This document shows positions 1-11,809 of a stretch of DNA of 64,000 nt, piece after piece. The stretch spans positions 8,003,001 to 8,067,000 of the forward strand of contig JAMJFZ010000320.1 in NCBI GenBank assembly GCA_026225945.1, written 5' to 3'. This DNA is from Cricetomys ansorgei (lineage: Eukaryota; Chordata; Mammalia; Rodentia; Nesomyidae). The translations under genes and the position numbers were made by a program. The notes under the pieces were generated by a model. It was not told the origin of the DNA, ran no database searches, and worked only from the letters and a program-made list of their open reading frames with translations. The stretch's first letter is position 1. Each line of letters begins with the position of its first letter.

Positions 1-273
1 ACTCCCCAGACTGTCCTTCCTTCCTTCTTTTTCCCTGTTAACAAAATAAGCATTTACACTGCGCATCGAATTATGTAAAACATGAAACTCAACTCTGGAA
101 CTTGTGCTTATAAAAACAAGTGTCGTAATGGTTAGCTATCTTGCTTTCCCGCATTCAAAGGAGACCAAAGCAAGATAAAAATAAGTTTGTGTCAAGGAAG
201 AACTTTATTTAAATTTTAGAAAAACATCCCGCACCCCAGACTGTGGGCTTCTTGAGGACAGAGGTTCTGTCCT

Positions 274-432
274 GTCAGCCCCCAAAACCCCGCCTTGGTT
301 GTTTGAGACAGGGTTTCTCTGTTGTAACTCTGGCTGCCCTGAACTCACGCTGTAGACTTGAACTCACAGAGATCCACCTGTCTCTGCCTCCTGAGTGCTG
401 GGCTTAAAGGCATGTGCCACCACCACCCAGCA
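274..432 (-). repeat. B1 SINE with perfect target-site duplication
   Basis: Reverse-oriented B1: the plus strand runs from GAGACAGGGTTTCTCTG through CTGCCTCCTGAGTGCTGGG to GCCACCACCACCCAGC. The 12-bp sequence AGGTTCTGTCCT occurs at 262-273 and again at 433-444, an exact TSD. Confidence 0.9.
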
Positions 433-540
433 AGGTTCTGTCCTTTTTATCACAAGAGCAGGCACAGAACTGACACACCTAGGTACTTAGTAGCCATTTG
501 CCAATACAGCAGGCTTGGTGGATGGCTTGGTGGCTAGATG

Positions 541-726
541 AAAGACTATTTATCCCAATGGTTCAACACTGGGATGACCTATGAAGAATTTATTCTCTAT
601 ATATTCTGCAGATATGGATGGATGGATGAAAAAGTGTGAAGCTGATAGACAAGAGGCTATTTATTTCAATGGTTAAACGCTGAGACTACCTATAAAGAAC
701 TCATTCCCTATACATTCCTGCATTGG
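541..726. repeat. Diverged tandem duplication, period about 111 bp
   Basis: The stretch 541-617 recurs at 652-726 with roughly one base in five changed. Shared landmarks are CTATTTAT, CAATGGTT, ACCTAT, AAGAA, ATTC and TGCA at a constant offset of 109-111. A short (GGAT)3 run lies between the copies. Confidence 0.75.
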
Positions 727-1811
727 AGTCTGCTCTCTGTCCAGACACCCATTTTTAAACATTCTAACCTGGATTTAGATAAAAGTAGGAGCCAGCTGCA
801 GCTCCTGCCGGCTCTGTGACTTGTAGGATCGCGTGGGGGCTGAACTATAACCTTCCCCAAAGACGGGTCAACAGATTCCAGCAACTGAACTTTCAGTGAC
901 TCTGTGTGTAAAAATAAAAAGCACACACTAAATGCAGATAATTTGTGGAGGGCAGCCCCATGTGCTGGTGCCAAAACATCTTCTTCAGGTGTCCACCCCA
1001 TTTCCCAGCAACATCTATTTTCAGGAAAGACACTTTGGGCTGGTAACTACTCTGGAGCACAAGGCTTGCTGCAGAACCATATGACTTTGATTGGGGAGCA
1101 AAGGAAAAAAGGGGGGGATGTTCTGGCTTTTGTGAACACAACAGCGGCACAGGCATCTAGCTTCCCTTTCACAAACCAGGCCCAGAGAACTTCTAAAAAT
1201 GCCCAGAGGTAGAACAAGGGACAGTCACTTCAAAGTGTCTGGGTACTGTCTGGCCCCTAGAGGATTAAAGAGCAAAACCAAATATAATTAACCATAATTT
1301 TCCTTTTGAAACATATTGATTACAGGTAAACAGACAGGAAAATGACAAAGAGGAAACAGAGCAGGAGGGTGATGTAACCTCAGGTTTTACAAGTGCATGC
1401 AAAATATGTCATGTGGAGAAGCTAAGGAAATACTGTAAACTCCCAGCCTCACAAGCAAGGGCACCTGCAGTTCAAAGCTCAGGTTCAAAGACACACTAGA
1501 GCTTGCAGAAACAGGAAGTAGAAACAGGCATGCTTCTGGAACTGGGGTCTTCTGCCTCCTGTTCAGATATATATGTCTTTGTTCAACAGACACTTTTTTA
1601 TTCTCGTGAGGAGCGCCAGCTTGCACCCAGGTAGTTTTTAATCTGTGATCTGAGCCCATTTTCATGAAGCTTCTGGGTTTTTAAAAGCTGAAGTTGGAAC
1701 TTAAGCCAGCCTTCCTGACTCTGAAGCACGGTGGGTCTTCCAGATGATGAGCTCTCCAATTAAGAGCTAGCCAGTGGGGGAGAGGAAGGCAGAAAACAAA
1801 TTTCCTATTCT

Positions 1812-1989
1812 TTTCTTTCTTGTTTTTTTTTTTTGTTTTTGTTTTTGTTTTTTCAATACAGGGTTTCTCTGTGTAGCCTTAGCTATCCTGGAACTCGCAC
1901 TGTAGACCAGGCTAGCCTCAAACTCAGAGATTCACTTGCCTCTGTCTCCTGAGTGCTGGGATTAAAGGTGTGTGCCACCACCGCCTGGT
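1812..1989 (-). repeat. B1 SINE
   Basis: T-rich tail at 1826-1852, then the reversed B1 body (CAGGGTTTCTCTGTGTAGCC ... GAGTGCTGGGATTAAAGG ... CACCACCGCCTGG). Confidence 0.9.
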
Positions 1990-2043
1990 GAAATATTCCA
2001 TTTCTAATGAGTCAGATAGCACAGGTTTTCTTGTTAGACACAG

Positions 2044-2230
2044 ATTTTTTTTTTTTTTTTAAAGCTAGTGTCTCAAATAGCTCAAGCTGGCCTTGAACTC
2101 ACTATTCAGCCAAGGATGAGCCTGAAAGTATGCACTACCGTGTCTGGTCTATGAGGTACTAGACATTGAACTCGGGGCTTTGTACATGCTAAACAAGCAC
2201 TCCACCAGCCGAGCTACCTCTCCAACTCAA
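2044..2230 (-). repeat. B4 SINE (B1-like body plus ID-like head)
   Basis: T tract, then a B1-like segment, then an ID-like head ending CTACCTCTCCAACT, with GAACTCGGGGCTTTGTACAT and CAAGCACTCCACCA typical of reversed ID heads. Confidence 0.7.
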
Positions 2231-2295
2231 AAGTGTATTGCGTGGGTTCCACACACATGCATGTGCAGATGCTTCGGGGCAGGGGTTACATATAT

Positions 2296-2550
2296 TTATA
2301 CGCCAGTGGTTGTGTATGTATGTATGTGTGCATGCGTGTGTGTGTGTGTGTGCGCACATGAATGCATGCATGTGTGGGTGCATGTGCACATGCAGCCAGA
2401 AGTTGTTGTGTGTCTCACTTGACCCCTCCCCACTTTGTTACTAAGGGAGGTCCTTGGCCAACCAGCTTATCCCGAGGATCCCAGCCCCACCTCCCGGAGC
2501 ACTGGGATTACAAGCAGGCCGCTTACCTGCAGGGCTTTACGCCCAAACAA
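2296..2550 (-). repeat. Composite tRNA-derived SINE with (TG)n/(TATG)n tract
   Basis: The alternating TG/ATGCATG tract at 2310-2395 continues into GGTCCTTGGCCAACCAGC ... CACTGGGATTACAAGCA. Its order matches other composite SINEs in the window (20440-20700, 61008-61332), so it is one diverged reversed copy. Family name is uncertain. Confidence 0.55.
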
Positions 2551-2559
2551 TAATTTTCT

Positions 2560-5228
2560 TAATTATCTCCTTCTTGCCTGCCCTACCCCACCTGTCTCAA
2601 CAAACAGAAATAACTGGCTGAGAAAGAGCCCAAACCTCTTTAAAATGGTCACCGAATTTAAAAGCCTCACACCACTTCTTCTACACCACTGTCTAGACTC
2701 AACTGAGGATGAAGAGGGGAAAAAGAGCCTATACTGCAAAAGTTCCCGGATGTGACTGAGAGTCAAAACAGCCACAGGATAGTGAGCCTACCTCTAGAGA
2801 TGCAAATGAGGGGATGTCCAAGGGCCCAGGTTCGGGTGCTGGTGTATTCCAAGCACCACAGGTCATACTGATAACGAGCCTGCCTGGGAATCTTAGCAAA
2901 ACACGTATATGAGTTACCCTACTTCTGGTAGTTACCCTACCTCGAAAGTCCCTACCTCTGTGTGTATGCCCACCATACGCCACACAGTCTTATGCAACCC
3001 TTACACCTTCAAGACGGGGACTTATATATCATCCACTCGCAGAGGAGAACTGGGTTCAGTGAGTGATGCTGGTTTGTAGGAGATCACCAATTACAGGGGT
3101 TTGAATTCTCAGCTTTCCCAAGAAATCCTGCTCTGTGCTCCTGATCTGCACAGAGAAATCCTCTTCAAAGGAAGAGAAGCCAAAGCAGATGCTACAACAC
3201 AGAGATAATTCATTTAACTTCATGTTATTGATGACTATAACTGGAAACAAACGCTCTGATATTCTGAGCTCCAGAAGAGACACATTTTCTGGGCACAGAC
3301 AAGTTCCTGTCTGAGGTCTCAGCACCAGGCAGGAATTAGGCCAAACGAGTTCATTAGCCTTCAGCTCACCCTACTACAGCCTGGTCACCACATTCAGCAG
3401 TTAACAAAGGGAACTGAGGACGGAAATGCTCACTGGAAAGAAAATGAGATCCAACTCCCCTCTAGGGGCAGGAAAGGCCCATTTAGCTGGTGGAGGAAAC
3501 CCAGATCCATTTTCCCCCAATGGACAAAGAACCCAGAATCCTCCAGGAGGCAGAGTGATGCTGTGACTCCCTATACAGTGCCTCTCCATCCAGTCCTTTT
3601 TCTGGGAGTAGAAGGATAGCATTTCTTCCCAAGACTGCCTTGCAGCAGAGGCTAGAGTCATGTTCCTGGAATTAGGCTAGATGTGAGTAGTCAGAAAACT
3701 TTGAGTGCCCATCTGCCTTGCCCTGGCCACCCTTAATGCAGTGTGTCTTGGGGAAGCGACTTCTGGGAGATCCTGAGTACCTACAATGGAGCTCAGAAGG
3801 CCTGGCCCTCTCCCTGACAGCAGATGGAATGCTGAACTGAAGACAGCAGCCACCCTGAAGGGACAAAGCTGCAAGGGATTTCATCCCAAAATACTGAACA
3901 TAGGAAAGGTGAATCCTACCTGCCGGGACTCAGCTGCTGTGGAAACACACTGCAGAAATGCAAGCAGCCCATGAAAGAGCGGGTAAATGGAAAAAGAAAA
4001 GGGAGACCCAGAGATACGTATTAAGCAGCTGCATGGGGAAGAGTCAGAGGCTCTGAGGTCAACTATACCCCATCATTATGATTATTTGGTCAAAGCAGCT
4101 GGAGGAACAAAGACATGTCCAATTAAATAACGTTGGGATTCTCTTAATAGATGACAAAGGGGCCACCAGCAAGTTTATAACATGTTCTGTTCTTTCTCCT
4201 TTGGACTTACATATTCATAGGAGTATCTGACAGTCTTCAAGGCCAGAGAACAGAAGGGGTGGACACATGCATGCATGCACACACCACCCACCAGTCTTGA
4301 CTGTCTGACCTCCTGAAACAGATTAGAGTGAAACCTAGGCAAAGAAAGGGCTCTCCAGGGATGTTCACCCCTCCCCCTCCCGCACCTTCCGACGGTGGAC
4401 AGGGGCAGATTCAGTTCCACTCACAGAGCACATCAGCACTCAGGATTTATGCTGTACTCCTCCAGGGTTGTGCCCCAGGAGAAAGATTCCCATCACTGAA
4501 CAAAACTAGTATACCCTAAGAACCTCCTTCAACTTGCGCCAAGCAAACCCAAGAGGCTACGGTGCAAAATACTGATGTGAAATCTAACCTCGGAACCACT
4601 CAGCAGCTCTCAAGCCAGGGCCATAATAGCGGGCTCCGTGAGGTTACTCTCCTGAAAGACTAGGAGGTGGGTACTAGCAAGAGCTGGAATGAGGCAGACA
4701 CAGCGGCTGGGAGAGAAAGGCCTTCTGTTTGATTTTTCCATGCTGTTCCCACCCAGCCCCCCAACAACACCTCCTTGTGAAGGTCAAAGGCCAAGGCACT
4801 GGCTCTGGGTGCCGATGTTAAGCTCTGCAATGCTGGGGCAGGCGGCCATCCATCACTGTGCCTTCCTCTCATCTTTAAGATGGCTTTAGACAATTGGCTG
4901 AAAGGTGCTTCCTTTGAAAACCATTGCAATTAAACTAGAAAAACACTAATTGTATGCCCTTATGGAAAGGGGGTTTCCCGGAAATCCCCCTGAAAGATGT
5001 CTATAATCCAGAGTGTGGCTACACATCACATTTACGGCACAACATGCACCAAACATGGTTCCCCTGCCACACAGCCAGGAGATACCCCAGTCCATGAGAA
5101 GTTCTGAGCCTCCACCTACAGCCAGGCTCGTCGCAAGAAATCACCTGAGCGCAGCAAAGCATGACCGTGAGGGTACCAACCTCCCTGTGACTTGATTGAA
5201 AAGAAGAAAGACAAAAATAAGGGCAACG
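2560..5228. other. Unique intron sequence, nothing recognised
   Basis: No repeat of a family I know, no exon-like frame with splice sites, only a short ATGCATGCATG run near 4267. Confidence 0.5.
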
Positions 5229-5600
5229 TCTTAGTTAGGGTTTCTATTGCTGCAAGGAACGCCATGACCAAGTTGGGGAGGAAAGGGTTTATTTAGCTTA
5301 CACTTCCACATCACTGTTCATCATGGAAGGAAATCAGGACAGGAACTTGAGCAGGGCAGGAACCTAGAGGCAGGAGCTGATGCAGAGGCCATGGAGGAAT
5401 GCTGCTGTTTACACAATTCAGGACCACCTGCCCCGGGTGTGGCACCAACCATAATGGGCTGGGCCCTCCCATATTAATCATAAATCGGGAAAATGCTCAC
5501 AGGCTTGCCTGCAGGCCAATATGGTGGGGGCATTTTTTTTTTTCAGTTGAGAGTCTCTCTTCTAAAAAGACTCCAGCCTGTGTCAAGCTGACCTAAAACC
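5229..5600 (+). repeat. Rodent interspersed repeat, 'TTAGTTAGGG' family, copy 1
   Basis: Runs from CTTAGTTAGGGTTTCTATTG to TGTGTCAAGCTGACCTAAAA, with the internal landmark GGAGCTGATGCAGAGGCCAT. Very common in rodent genomes; I do not assign a database name. A second copy in inverse orientation begins 290 bp away. Confidence 0.8.
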
Positions 5601-5887
5601 ATTGAGTACAGGGTGGAAGGGTGATTATAACCAATAAACCCCCTTTCTACCAAAGTTAAGGAGTCTCCAAGGCTGCATTGTGAAAGCAGTTTTTGTCTGC
5701 CAGAGAACTAGGGGGGGTCTGAGGGGCTTTTGTTTTAAACCTGTGATCTGATATTAATTTGCCTTAAAAGAAAAAAAACAAAACACTTGTAATTCTAAGG
5801 TCCAGAGTGTTTCTCTTAAGTCCTTATACATTTTGAAAGACAGTGCTATACATTGAAATGGGATGGTCATTTTCTCAAAAATCTCCT

Positions 5888-6232
5888 GAGCTGGCTAATC
5901 TTATGTCAACTTGACACACAAACTAGAGTCATCTGAAAGGAGAGAACCTCAATTAAGAAATGCCCCCATGGGATCCAGCTGTGAGGAGCTTTCCTGATTT
6001 ATGATTGACACGGGAGGGCCCGTTGTGATCACTGCCACCCCTGGGTGGGTGGTCCTGAACTGTATAAAAATGCAGGCTGAGCAAGCCATGGGGAGCAAAC
6101 CAGTAAACAGCACCTCTCCATGGCCTCTGCATCAGCTTCTGCCTCCAGGTTCCCGCCCTGACCTCTCTAGATGATGGACCATAAGCAGTGAGATGAGATA
6201 AACACTTTCCTCCCCAAGTTGCTTTTGGTCAG
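5888..6232 (-). repeat. 'TTAGTTAGGG' family, copy 2, inverted
   Basis: Begins TATGTCAACTTGACACACAA and reaches CCATGGCCTCTGCATCAGCT and CTTTCCTCCCCAAGTTGC, the reverse complement order of the copy at 5229-5600. Confidence 0.8.
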
Positions 6233-6239
6233 ACCCCAG

Positions 6240-7860
6240 TCCTCAAATCCAGTCTTGTTAGCTGTTGATGTATCTTTCCTGCAGTGACACACTAATGGCT
6301 CTCTCTGTGACACATAGCCAGGGAAAAGCCAAGGTATTTAATGCCAATGGTATCTGCCCAGAACCTTCTACATATGCTAGGAAGCTGGCATCTAGATATT
6401 ATGCATCCCCCGAACAGGACATCCTTCTCAAACCTTCATGAGAGCTCAGTAGGGTCTGTCACAGAACAATAACTAACAATAATATCCCTTTCTGGGCCCC
6501 CAAGAAACCAACTCCCTGAGAACCTAGACAGCTGAGAAGAAAAATTCTAACATACAGCGGTATGAGCTCCTCTTATGCTACCGCCAAGATTTTTCAGAAG
6601 AAAGGTCTTGGCAGGTCAAATTCTCCCCTCCCCAAAGTACTTGCTGCGCAGCCGGGAATGATACCATAGCTCGCAGGACACCGTTAAGTGGAGACGAGAT
6701 GGTGACAACTGCCCGAAGAAACAAGATAAATCGGAATGCACGGAGCACATGGGAGCATGGGGGACTCCATCATAACTCCTCAAGCTGCAGGAGGAGCAGC
6801 CATGTGAAGGGGGAGCCACAGCCAGCACGGGCACAGGAGGGTGAGCAGGAAGGAAATGGGCATGGGGGAATCCAATGAGCAGCGCTGCCCTGCCAGCTCT
6901 TCCAACCTGAGCAGACCAGAAGACGTAAATGCCATGCTGCCTAGTGTCCACAGCTAACCTTCTGAGCAGTGTCTCTGCTCGGTATGGCCTGAGGCAAGGT
7001 GGGTATTCTCACACGCTGGGGGCTCCTCCAGGCGAGGAAGCCCATTTTAAGTGAATGACATACCCATATGGAGCCCCAGAGGGGTAATATGAACATGTCC
7101 TGCCATTTCAACCCGCACATTCAGGTCCTGGGGGACCAGAAGGGCCAGAAGTTATAGACTCGGATACTTCAGTGCACGTCTGAAACCCATTCTAACCACA
7201 GCTGAAAGTGGAAGGAATTGGTGCTCACACAGTAAGAAGGAGAATGGCACACGGTGGCTGCGCACAGGTGGTTATTTAGAGGACCGTGCAGTGCAAAGCT
7301 CTGGGCCAGTCATGGAAATAACTGCTCACTAAGACACAAGCAGACGAGTGGGGGAACCAAGAGCTGCAGTCTGTGATCTCCCAGTGCACGTCTGCAAGGG
7401 CTTGACTCCCCTGCTCCATACACCAACACTGCTGTGCACTGTAATCTCAGCACGTCCACAACTGCAAGTCACAAGGGCCCAGAGAAGCTGAGTAACTGGC
7501 TCAAGTCCCAGTGCTTGGAAGCAACTACTCTGAGCAAAGGAGGTGACCTTGCTCTAGGGAACGTGTGACACCCTTCTGAGACTTCACTGGCAATCACTAC
7601 TGGCATTTCACGGATAGGAGTCAGGAATGCTATAGAACATTCCACTGCTCAGGACATCCCCAGAGAGGCCTAGTGCCAAAGCAAACCTGTTCTTATCAGC
7701 CTCCAATCTTACCCTTATCACCTGGAACACACAGACAGCTCTGCGTCCTGTTTACAAATGGCCTAAGAGAACCACAGCATTTTAAACAAGAGCAGAAGTC
7801 AGATTACCACAACTCCAAAGCCAACGATGAAAATGAACAACACAAACTCTCCATATATCA
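6240..7860. other. Unique intron sequence with a possible MIR trace
   Basis: No gene or clear repeat. A weak MIR-like string (GAGAAGCTGAGTAACTGGCT) lies near 7482-7501. Confidence 0.4.
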
Positions 7861-7862
7861 GG

Positions 7863-8029
7863 CACACTTGGCTCTCCCGGGCCCTGCACACTTGCCTCTC
7901 CCGGGCCCTGCACACTTGGCTCTCCCAGGCCCTGCACACTTGGCTCTCCCGGGCCCTGCACACTTGCCTCTCCCGGGCCCTGCACACTTGCCTCCCTTGG
8001 GCCCTGCACACTTGGCTCTCCTGGGCCCC
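7863..8029. repeat. 24-bp minisatellite, about seven units
   Basis: The unit CACACTTGGCTCTCCCGGGC plus CCTG starts at 7863, 7887, 7911, 7935, 7959, 7983 and 8007, the last cut short. Units differ mainly at the ninth-tenth bases (GG, GC, GG, GG, GC, GC, GG in order) and in one or two later positions. As 24 is divisible by three, the array stays open on both strands and yields artefactual eight-residue protein repeats. Confidence 0.95.
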
Positions 8030-8089
8030 AGGGCTTCTGAGTCTTCCTTTGTTTATCTTGCCTGTGCATCCCGGTGCTACTTGATCACA

Positions 8090-8390
8090 CTCACAAAGGT
8101 TCAGGGCTCTGGCCCCATTTCCTTCACACCAAACATCACCTTCTTCCTCAGGCTTGCCCTGATCACCCCACTGCTGCCCTCCCTCCCTCCCTCCCTCCCT
8201 TCCTAGAAGCTTCCCTAAAGTCTGGCATGGCAGGTGTTTTTATCTGTACATTGTCTCATTCCTCTGGGAAGATGGAGTTGTCACCTGTGCTGCTAGTTGC
8301 TTTTTCTTTTCCACCCAAAACACTGTGTGGGCCTCAGCGGGAACTCAATAAACACTTGGAAGAAACATGATGAATAAATGAATCAATGAC
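8090..8390 (+). repeat. Possible L2 fragment with (TCCC)n tract
   Basis: Pyrimidine-rich text with CTTGCCCTGATCACCCCACT and an end reading AACTCAATAAACACTTGG followed by GAATAAATGAATCAATGA resembles the 3' end of L2. A (TCCC)n run lies at 8178-8203. Confidence 0.45.
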
Positions 8391-8539
8391 CAGCTGCAGA
8401 CTGTCTACCTTCTCTAAGGAACTTGAAATTTCTCACACTCCGAGAGCTTAGCGCCATCAGAGGCCAAGGAGGAACCGGGCTCATCTTGATACAGTAACCA
8501 CTGTTCTAGAATGGGTGCAGAACACATTTTCCTGCAGGG

Positions 8540-8680
8540 CTAGATAATTATTTTGAGCTCGAGGTCATTCAGTCTCTGGAGCGACCATCCATTTCTGCCA
8601 CGGCGCCAACTCGATAGAAAAAACATGCAAACCGATGAGCATGGCCGAGTTACGGTGAAACTTTATTCAGGGACACGGGC
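8540..8680 (+). repeat. Old hAT-Charlie type DNA transposon relic
   Basis: The order GGCTAGATAATTATTTTGAG, AGTCTCTGG, ATTTCTGCCA, GAGCATGGCCGAGTTACGGT and GAAACTTTATT follows a common mammalian Charlie-derived element. It retains nine CpG within 8555-8680. Confidence 0.5.
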
Positions 8681-8699
8681 ATTTGAGTTTCATAGGGTT

Positions 8700-10046
8700 T
8701 TCATCTGTCAGGAAATACCCTTTTGATTTTCTTCCAGCTACTTTAAGATAAACACAGTTCTCAGCTCACAGGCAGTACAAACACAGGCCAGTCTTAGTCC
8801 TTAGACCATGTTTTGTCCACTTCTGTGTTAGGTCTTCACGAGTTTCATTATTTATTCAATCAGTTAAACCAATCAAATCCAGTAAAGGATGGCTCCCAGT
8901 CCCTTCCCGGCCATCACTCTCAACCCAGGTGCTTCTTCAGATCCTCCCGTCACCTGAGGACTGTCACTGAGCCCAGCAGTCCCTGTCAGAAACGGAAACA
9001 CGGAAGCCACGAGAGCCCTGCGGAGGGTCCACCATCCCGTGGGATACAGCTGTTCTCAGAAGGAAAACACAGATCCCAGCACCTTCTTGCCCTTTGGCCT
9101 TACAGGAAAAAGAAGCAAATGGTTGCAAAGGAAATATTAATATCTATGATGGGTTTCAATAAAGAACAAAGACAACTTTCTGAGATGGAAAACCTGGACA
9201 GCTTAGGCAGAAGGTCTCTCCTCACATGGCTGACTGACCGACCTCAGCCTCTCATGGCTCCGACCTGGAACACATGGCATCTATGTATTTCACTGAGGGG
9301 GAGCACCACCCACTGATACACGCGCCTTAATAAGAAGAACTTCCACAGTGCACCTACCCCCAACCTCAGCTGGCTGACAGGATGCTATCTTATAGATCAG
9401 TCAAATCCCTGAGCAAGGTCTTCCCTGACCTGTGCTTAGGCTGAGGAAGGTCCCTGTAAAGTTGCTCCATTAGCATTAATACAATTGGATGCTTTCAACA
9501 CAGATATCTCAGCGGGCAGAGTCAACATTAGGACAGCAAATGCTCCATTCAAGGGCCATTTGGGTAGACAATTGTTGGTGCTCCAAACTAGCATGCTTTC
9601 TGTATTCCAGAATCCACGCCTAGGAAGCTGGTTCCAACAGCTAAGCAAGGTGACTTTCTGGCAGTGTCTCTGGCTGCCACGCAATTCTTATTACTGCACA
9701 GAGGTGCATGCAGCTTTATAACATTTGACAATAAATACACCGCAACAAATGGCAGAGAAAAACTGTCTGTGCTGCCCCAGATGGTAAGGAAATCCTAAAG
9801 GCGAAGGCCTCATAATAAACACAGGAATTGGTTTTAATAGCTAAGCTAAGACAACTTTTTTTCCCACCTAAATTTCCCAAACATTCCCCAAATGGTCACA
9901 AAGACACTCAATATAAACACACTCAGAGGAGGAAGGGAAAAAAAAAATCACATACAAAATCTGAGAATTACTTAGCAAGAATCACTGAACATATAAAGTA
10001 GTACTTTATAAGATCCCCAAATCCATTACAACCAGTGTGTCTGGGA

Positions 10047-10049
<3 letters not shown>
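8700..10049. other. Unique intron sequence, nothing recognised
   Basis: No clear repeat or exon. The open frame at 8813-9316 has no domain or splice support. Confidence 0.45.

Positions 10050-10096
<47 letters not shown>
10050..10096. repeat. (TG)n microsatellite
   Basis: Pure TG dinucleotides over about 47 bp. Confidence 0.98.
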
Positions 10097-10097
<1 letters not shown>

Positions 10098-10937
10098 TTC
10101 AGGTTTCAAATACCAAATCAAGAAACAGTTAACTAGCTACGCCCAACTCCCCACCTTAACCAGATGAGAGGAACTCTGAACTTCACCTAGAACCCCAAGC
10201 ACCTAGATTAAGATCTGATGTATCTGATATGCAAGTGGTAGGTCCCTCCCATTCTTTCTAATCCTAACATCCTCTCACTGAGGAATTTTTAAGACAAATA
10301 TTAAACCTTAAAAGCCAGAGACTTGATGAAAACATCTGCACTGACTGGAGAAACAAAAAAAAAAAGAAGAAGTCTGGAAAAGCCAGTGCTTCTCAGTGTA
10401 ACACTGGAAATGTTTTGCCTAGCCTATTTCTAAAATTCTTCCCCTCCTACTCTGGTGGTAAGGTTAACCACCAAGCCTAGATCCAACCTCTTGAGCAATA
10501 GTTTTGACTGGCTCCTTCCTGTCCAGAGAATTCAAATAAAGCCTATATTGGTAACAGAGCATTGATTTCCCAACCCAGAATACTTTCAGAAACAAAGACA
10601 AAGGAGGAACTCTATTACCCATTATGCCAAGACAACAGCAACAGCAGTAAACTGCTCCACTATACAGCCTTGCAGAAAGAACACTCTGGGCTTGCTGTGT
10701 TGAGCCTCTCTCCTCTTTTTAAGGAAACAGTGCCTAGCATAGGTTCTGAGACACCAAGACATTCAGTAATGGGTGTTTGTGGAATCGTGTCTGCAAACAA
10801 AGGATCTCAAATGGGATCATGAGCACCAGGTATAATGACTCCGCCTCCAAGCGATCTTAAAGATCAATACAAACTGAAATCACACCACGGCATCATTGTT
10901 CCTGACAATTCTATTTCATTTTACTTCTACCCTGAAC
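10097..10937. other. Unique intron sequence, nothing recognised
   Basis: Apart from a short A-rich run near 10358, no repeat or exon-like signal is visible. Confidence 0.45.
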
Positions 10938-11092
10938 TTGTTTTGTTTCTCAAGTCAGGGTCTCACTGTGTAACCCAGGCTGTCCTGGAAGTCATTATGT
11001 AGACAAGGCTGGCTTCAAACTCATAGAGATCTGCCTGCCTCTGCCTTCCCTGAGTGCTGGGATAAAAGGTGTACACCACCATGCCTGGCTCT
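10938..11092 (-). repeat. B1 SINE
   Basis: Reversed B1: CAGGGTCTCACTGTGTAACC ... CTGCCTGCCTCTGCCTTCCC ... CACCACCATGCCTGGCT. Confidence 0.9.
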
Positions 11093-11620
11093 ACCCTGGA
11101 CATGTTTAAAATCTCTCTCTCCAGCAGTGATTTTGTATCTTAATAATCATTTTCATTCACTGCCGTGCTACCCACGTGAGGTTCTGTTAAGGAACCTTGT
11201 TGGAGACTGTTGGAGAGCAGTCCTAATAGGGAGAGTGATGGGAGCCCATTTGTCTAAGTGAAGAAATCAAGGCTTCACAAGAATAAATAATTCACTTACA
11301 GTCAGAGACTCTGCCCAAGGTCATTCTCTTCCATTAACCAGAACTTACCAGCCAGAACACTTCAGTTCCAAAGCATTATTTTTTTTTAAACTATTTCATG
11401 ACCGAGACAAGCTGGCACAACATTCAGCAAACACTAAAAGGCCTTGAGATTGGCCATGCGTGCACTGGCTCTAGCACTAGCTGTCAGTCCCAATTACTGT
11501 TTCCTTATGGGGATTCAAACTGAAGGAACATGAAAAGACACAGGGGAAAGCCGGCAGGACCCTGTGATAACACTCCGCTCACCCCTCCTTTGAAGGCAGA
11601 AATTGGTATCTCTTAAGAAA

Positions 11621-11808
11621 AGATTAGCTTTTATTATTTAATTATGGGTATATGGTGTGGGGGAGCGTGTGAGTCAAGAGCTCAGATTCCCTGGAGCTGT
11701 AACTACAGGCAGTTGTGGGCTGTCTGTAGATATGAGTGCTGGAATCCCAGCTCAATCCTCAGGAGAGCAGTAAGTGCTCCAGCTGCTGAGCCATCTTCCC
11801 AGCCCCAG
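11621..11808 (-). repeat. B2 SINE
   Basis: TTTTATTATTTAATTATG tail side first, ending in the reversed head GCTGAGCCATCTTCCCAGCC. Strongly diverged in the middle. Confidence 0.8.
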
Positions 11809-11809
11809 A

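Noticed and set aside
7863..8029. CRISPR-like regular repeats
   Set aside because: Units are contiguous without spacers and the genome is mammalian; it is a minisatellite.
7673..8206. 177-codon frame encoding eight-residue repeats
   Set aside because: The repeats arise from the 24-bp minisatellite, which stays open in several frames on both strands.
8600..8660. Possible retroviral LTR end with polyadenylation signal and TTGGCGCC primer-site lookalike on the minus strand
   Set aside because: The surrounding text follows a Charlie-type DNA transposon in plus orientation, and no LTR body or internal retroviral sequence is present.
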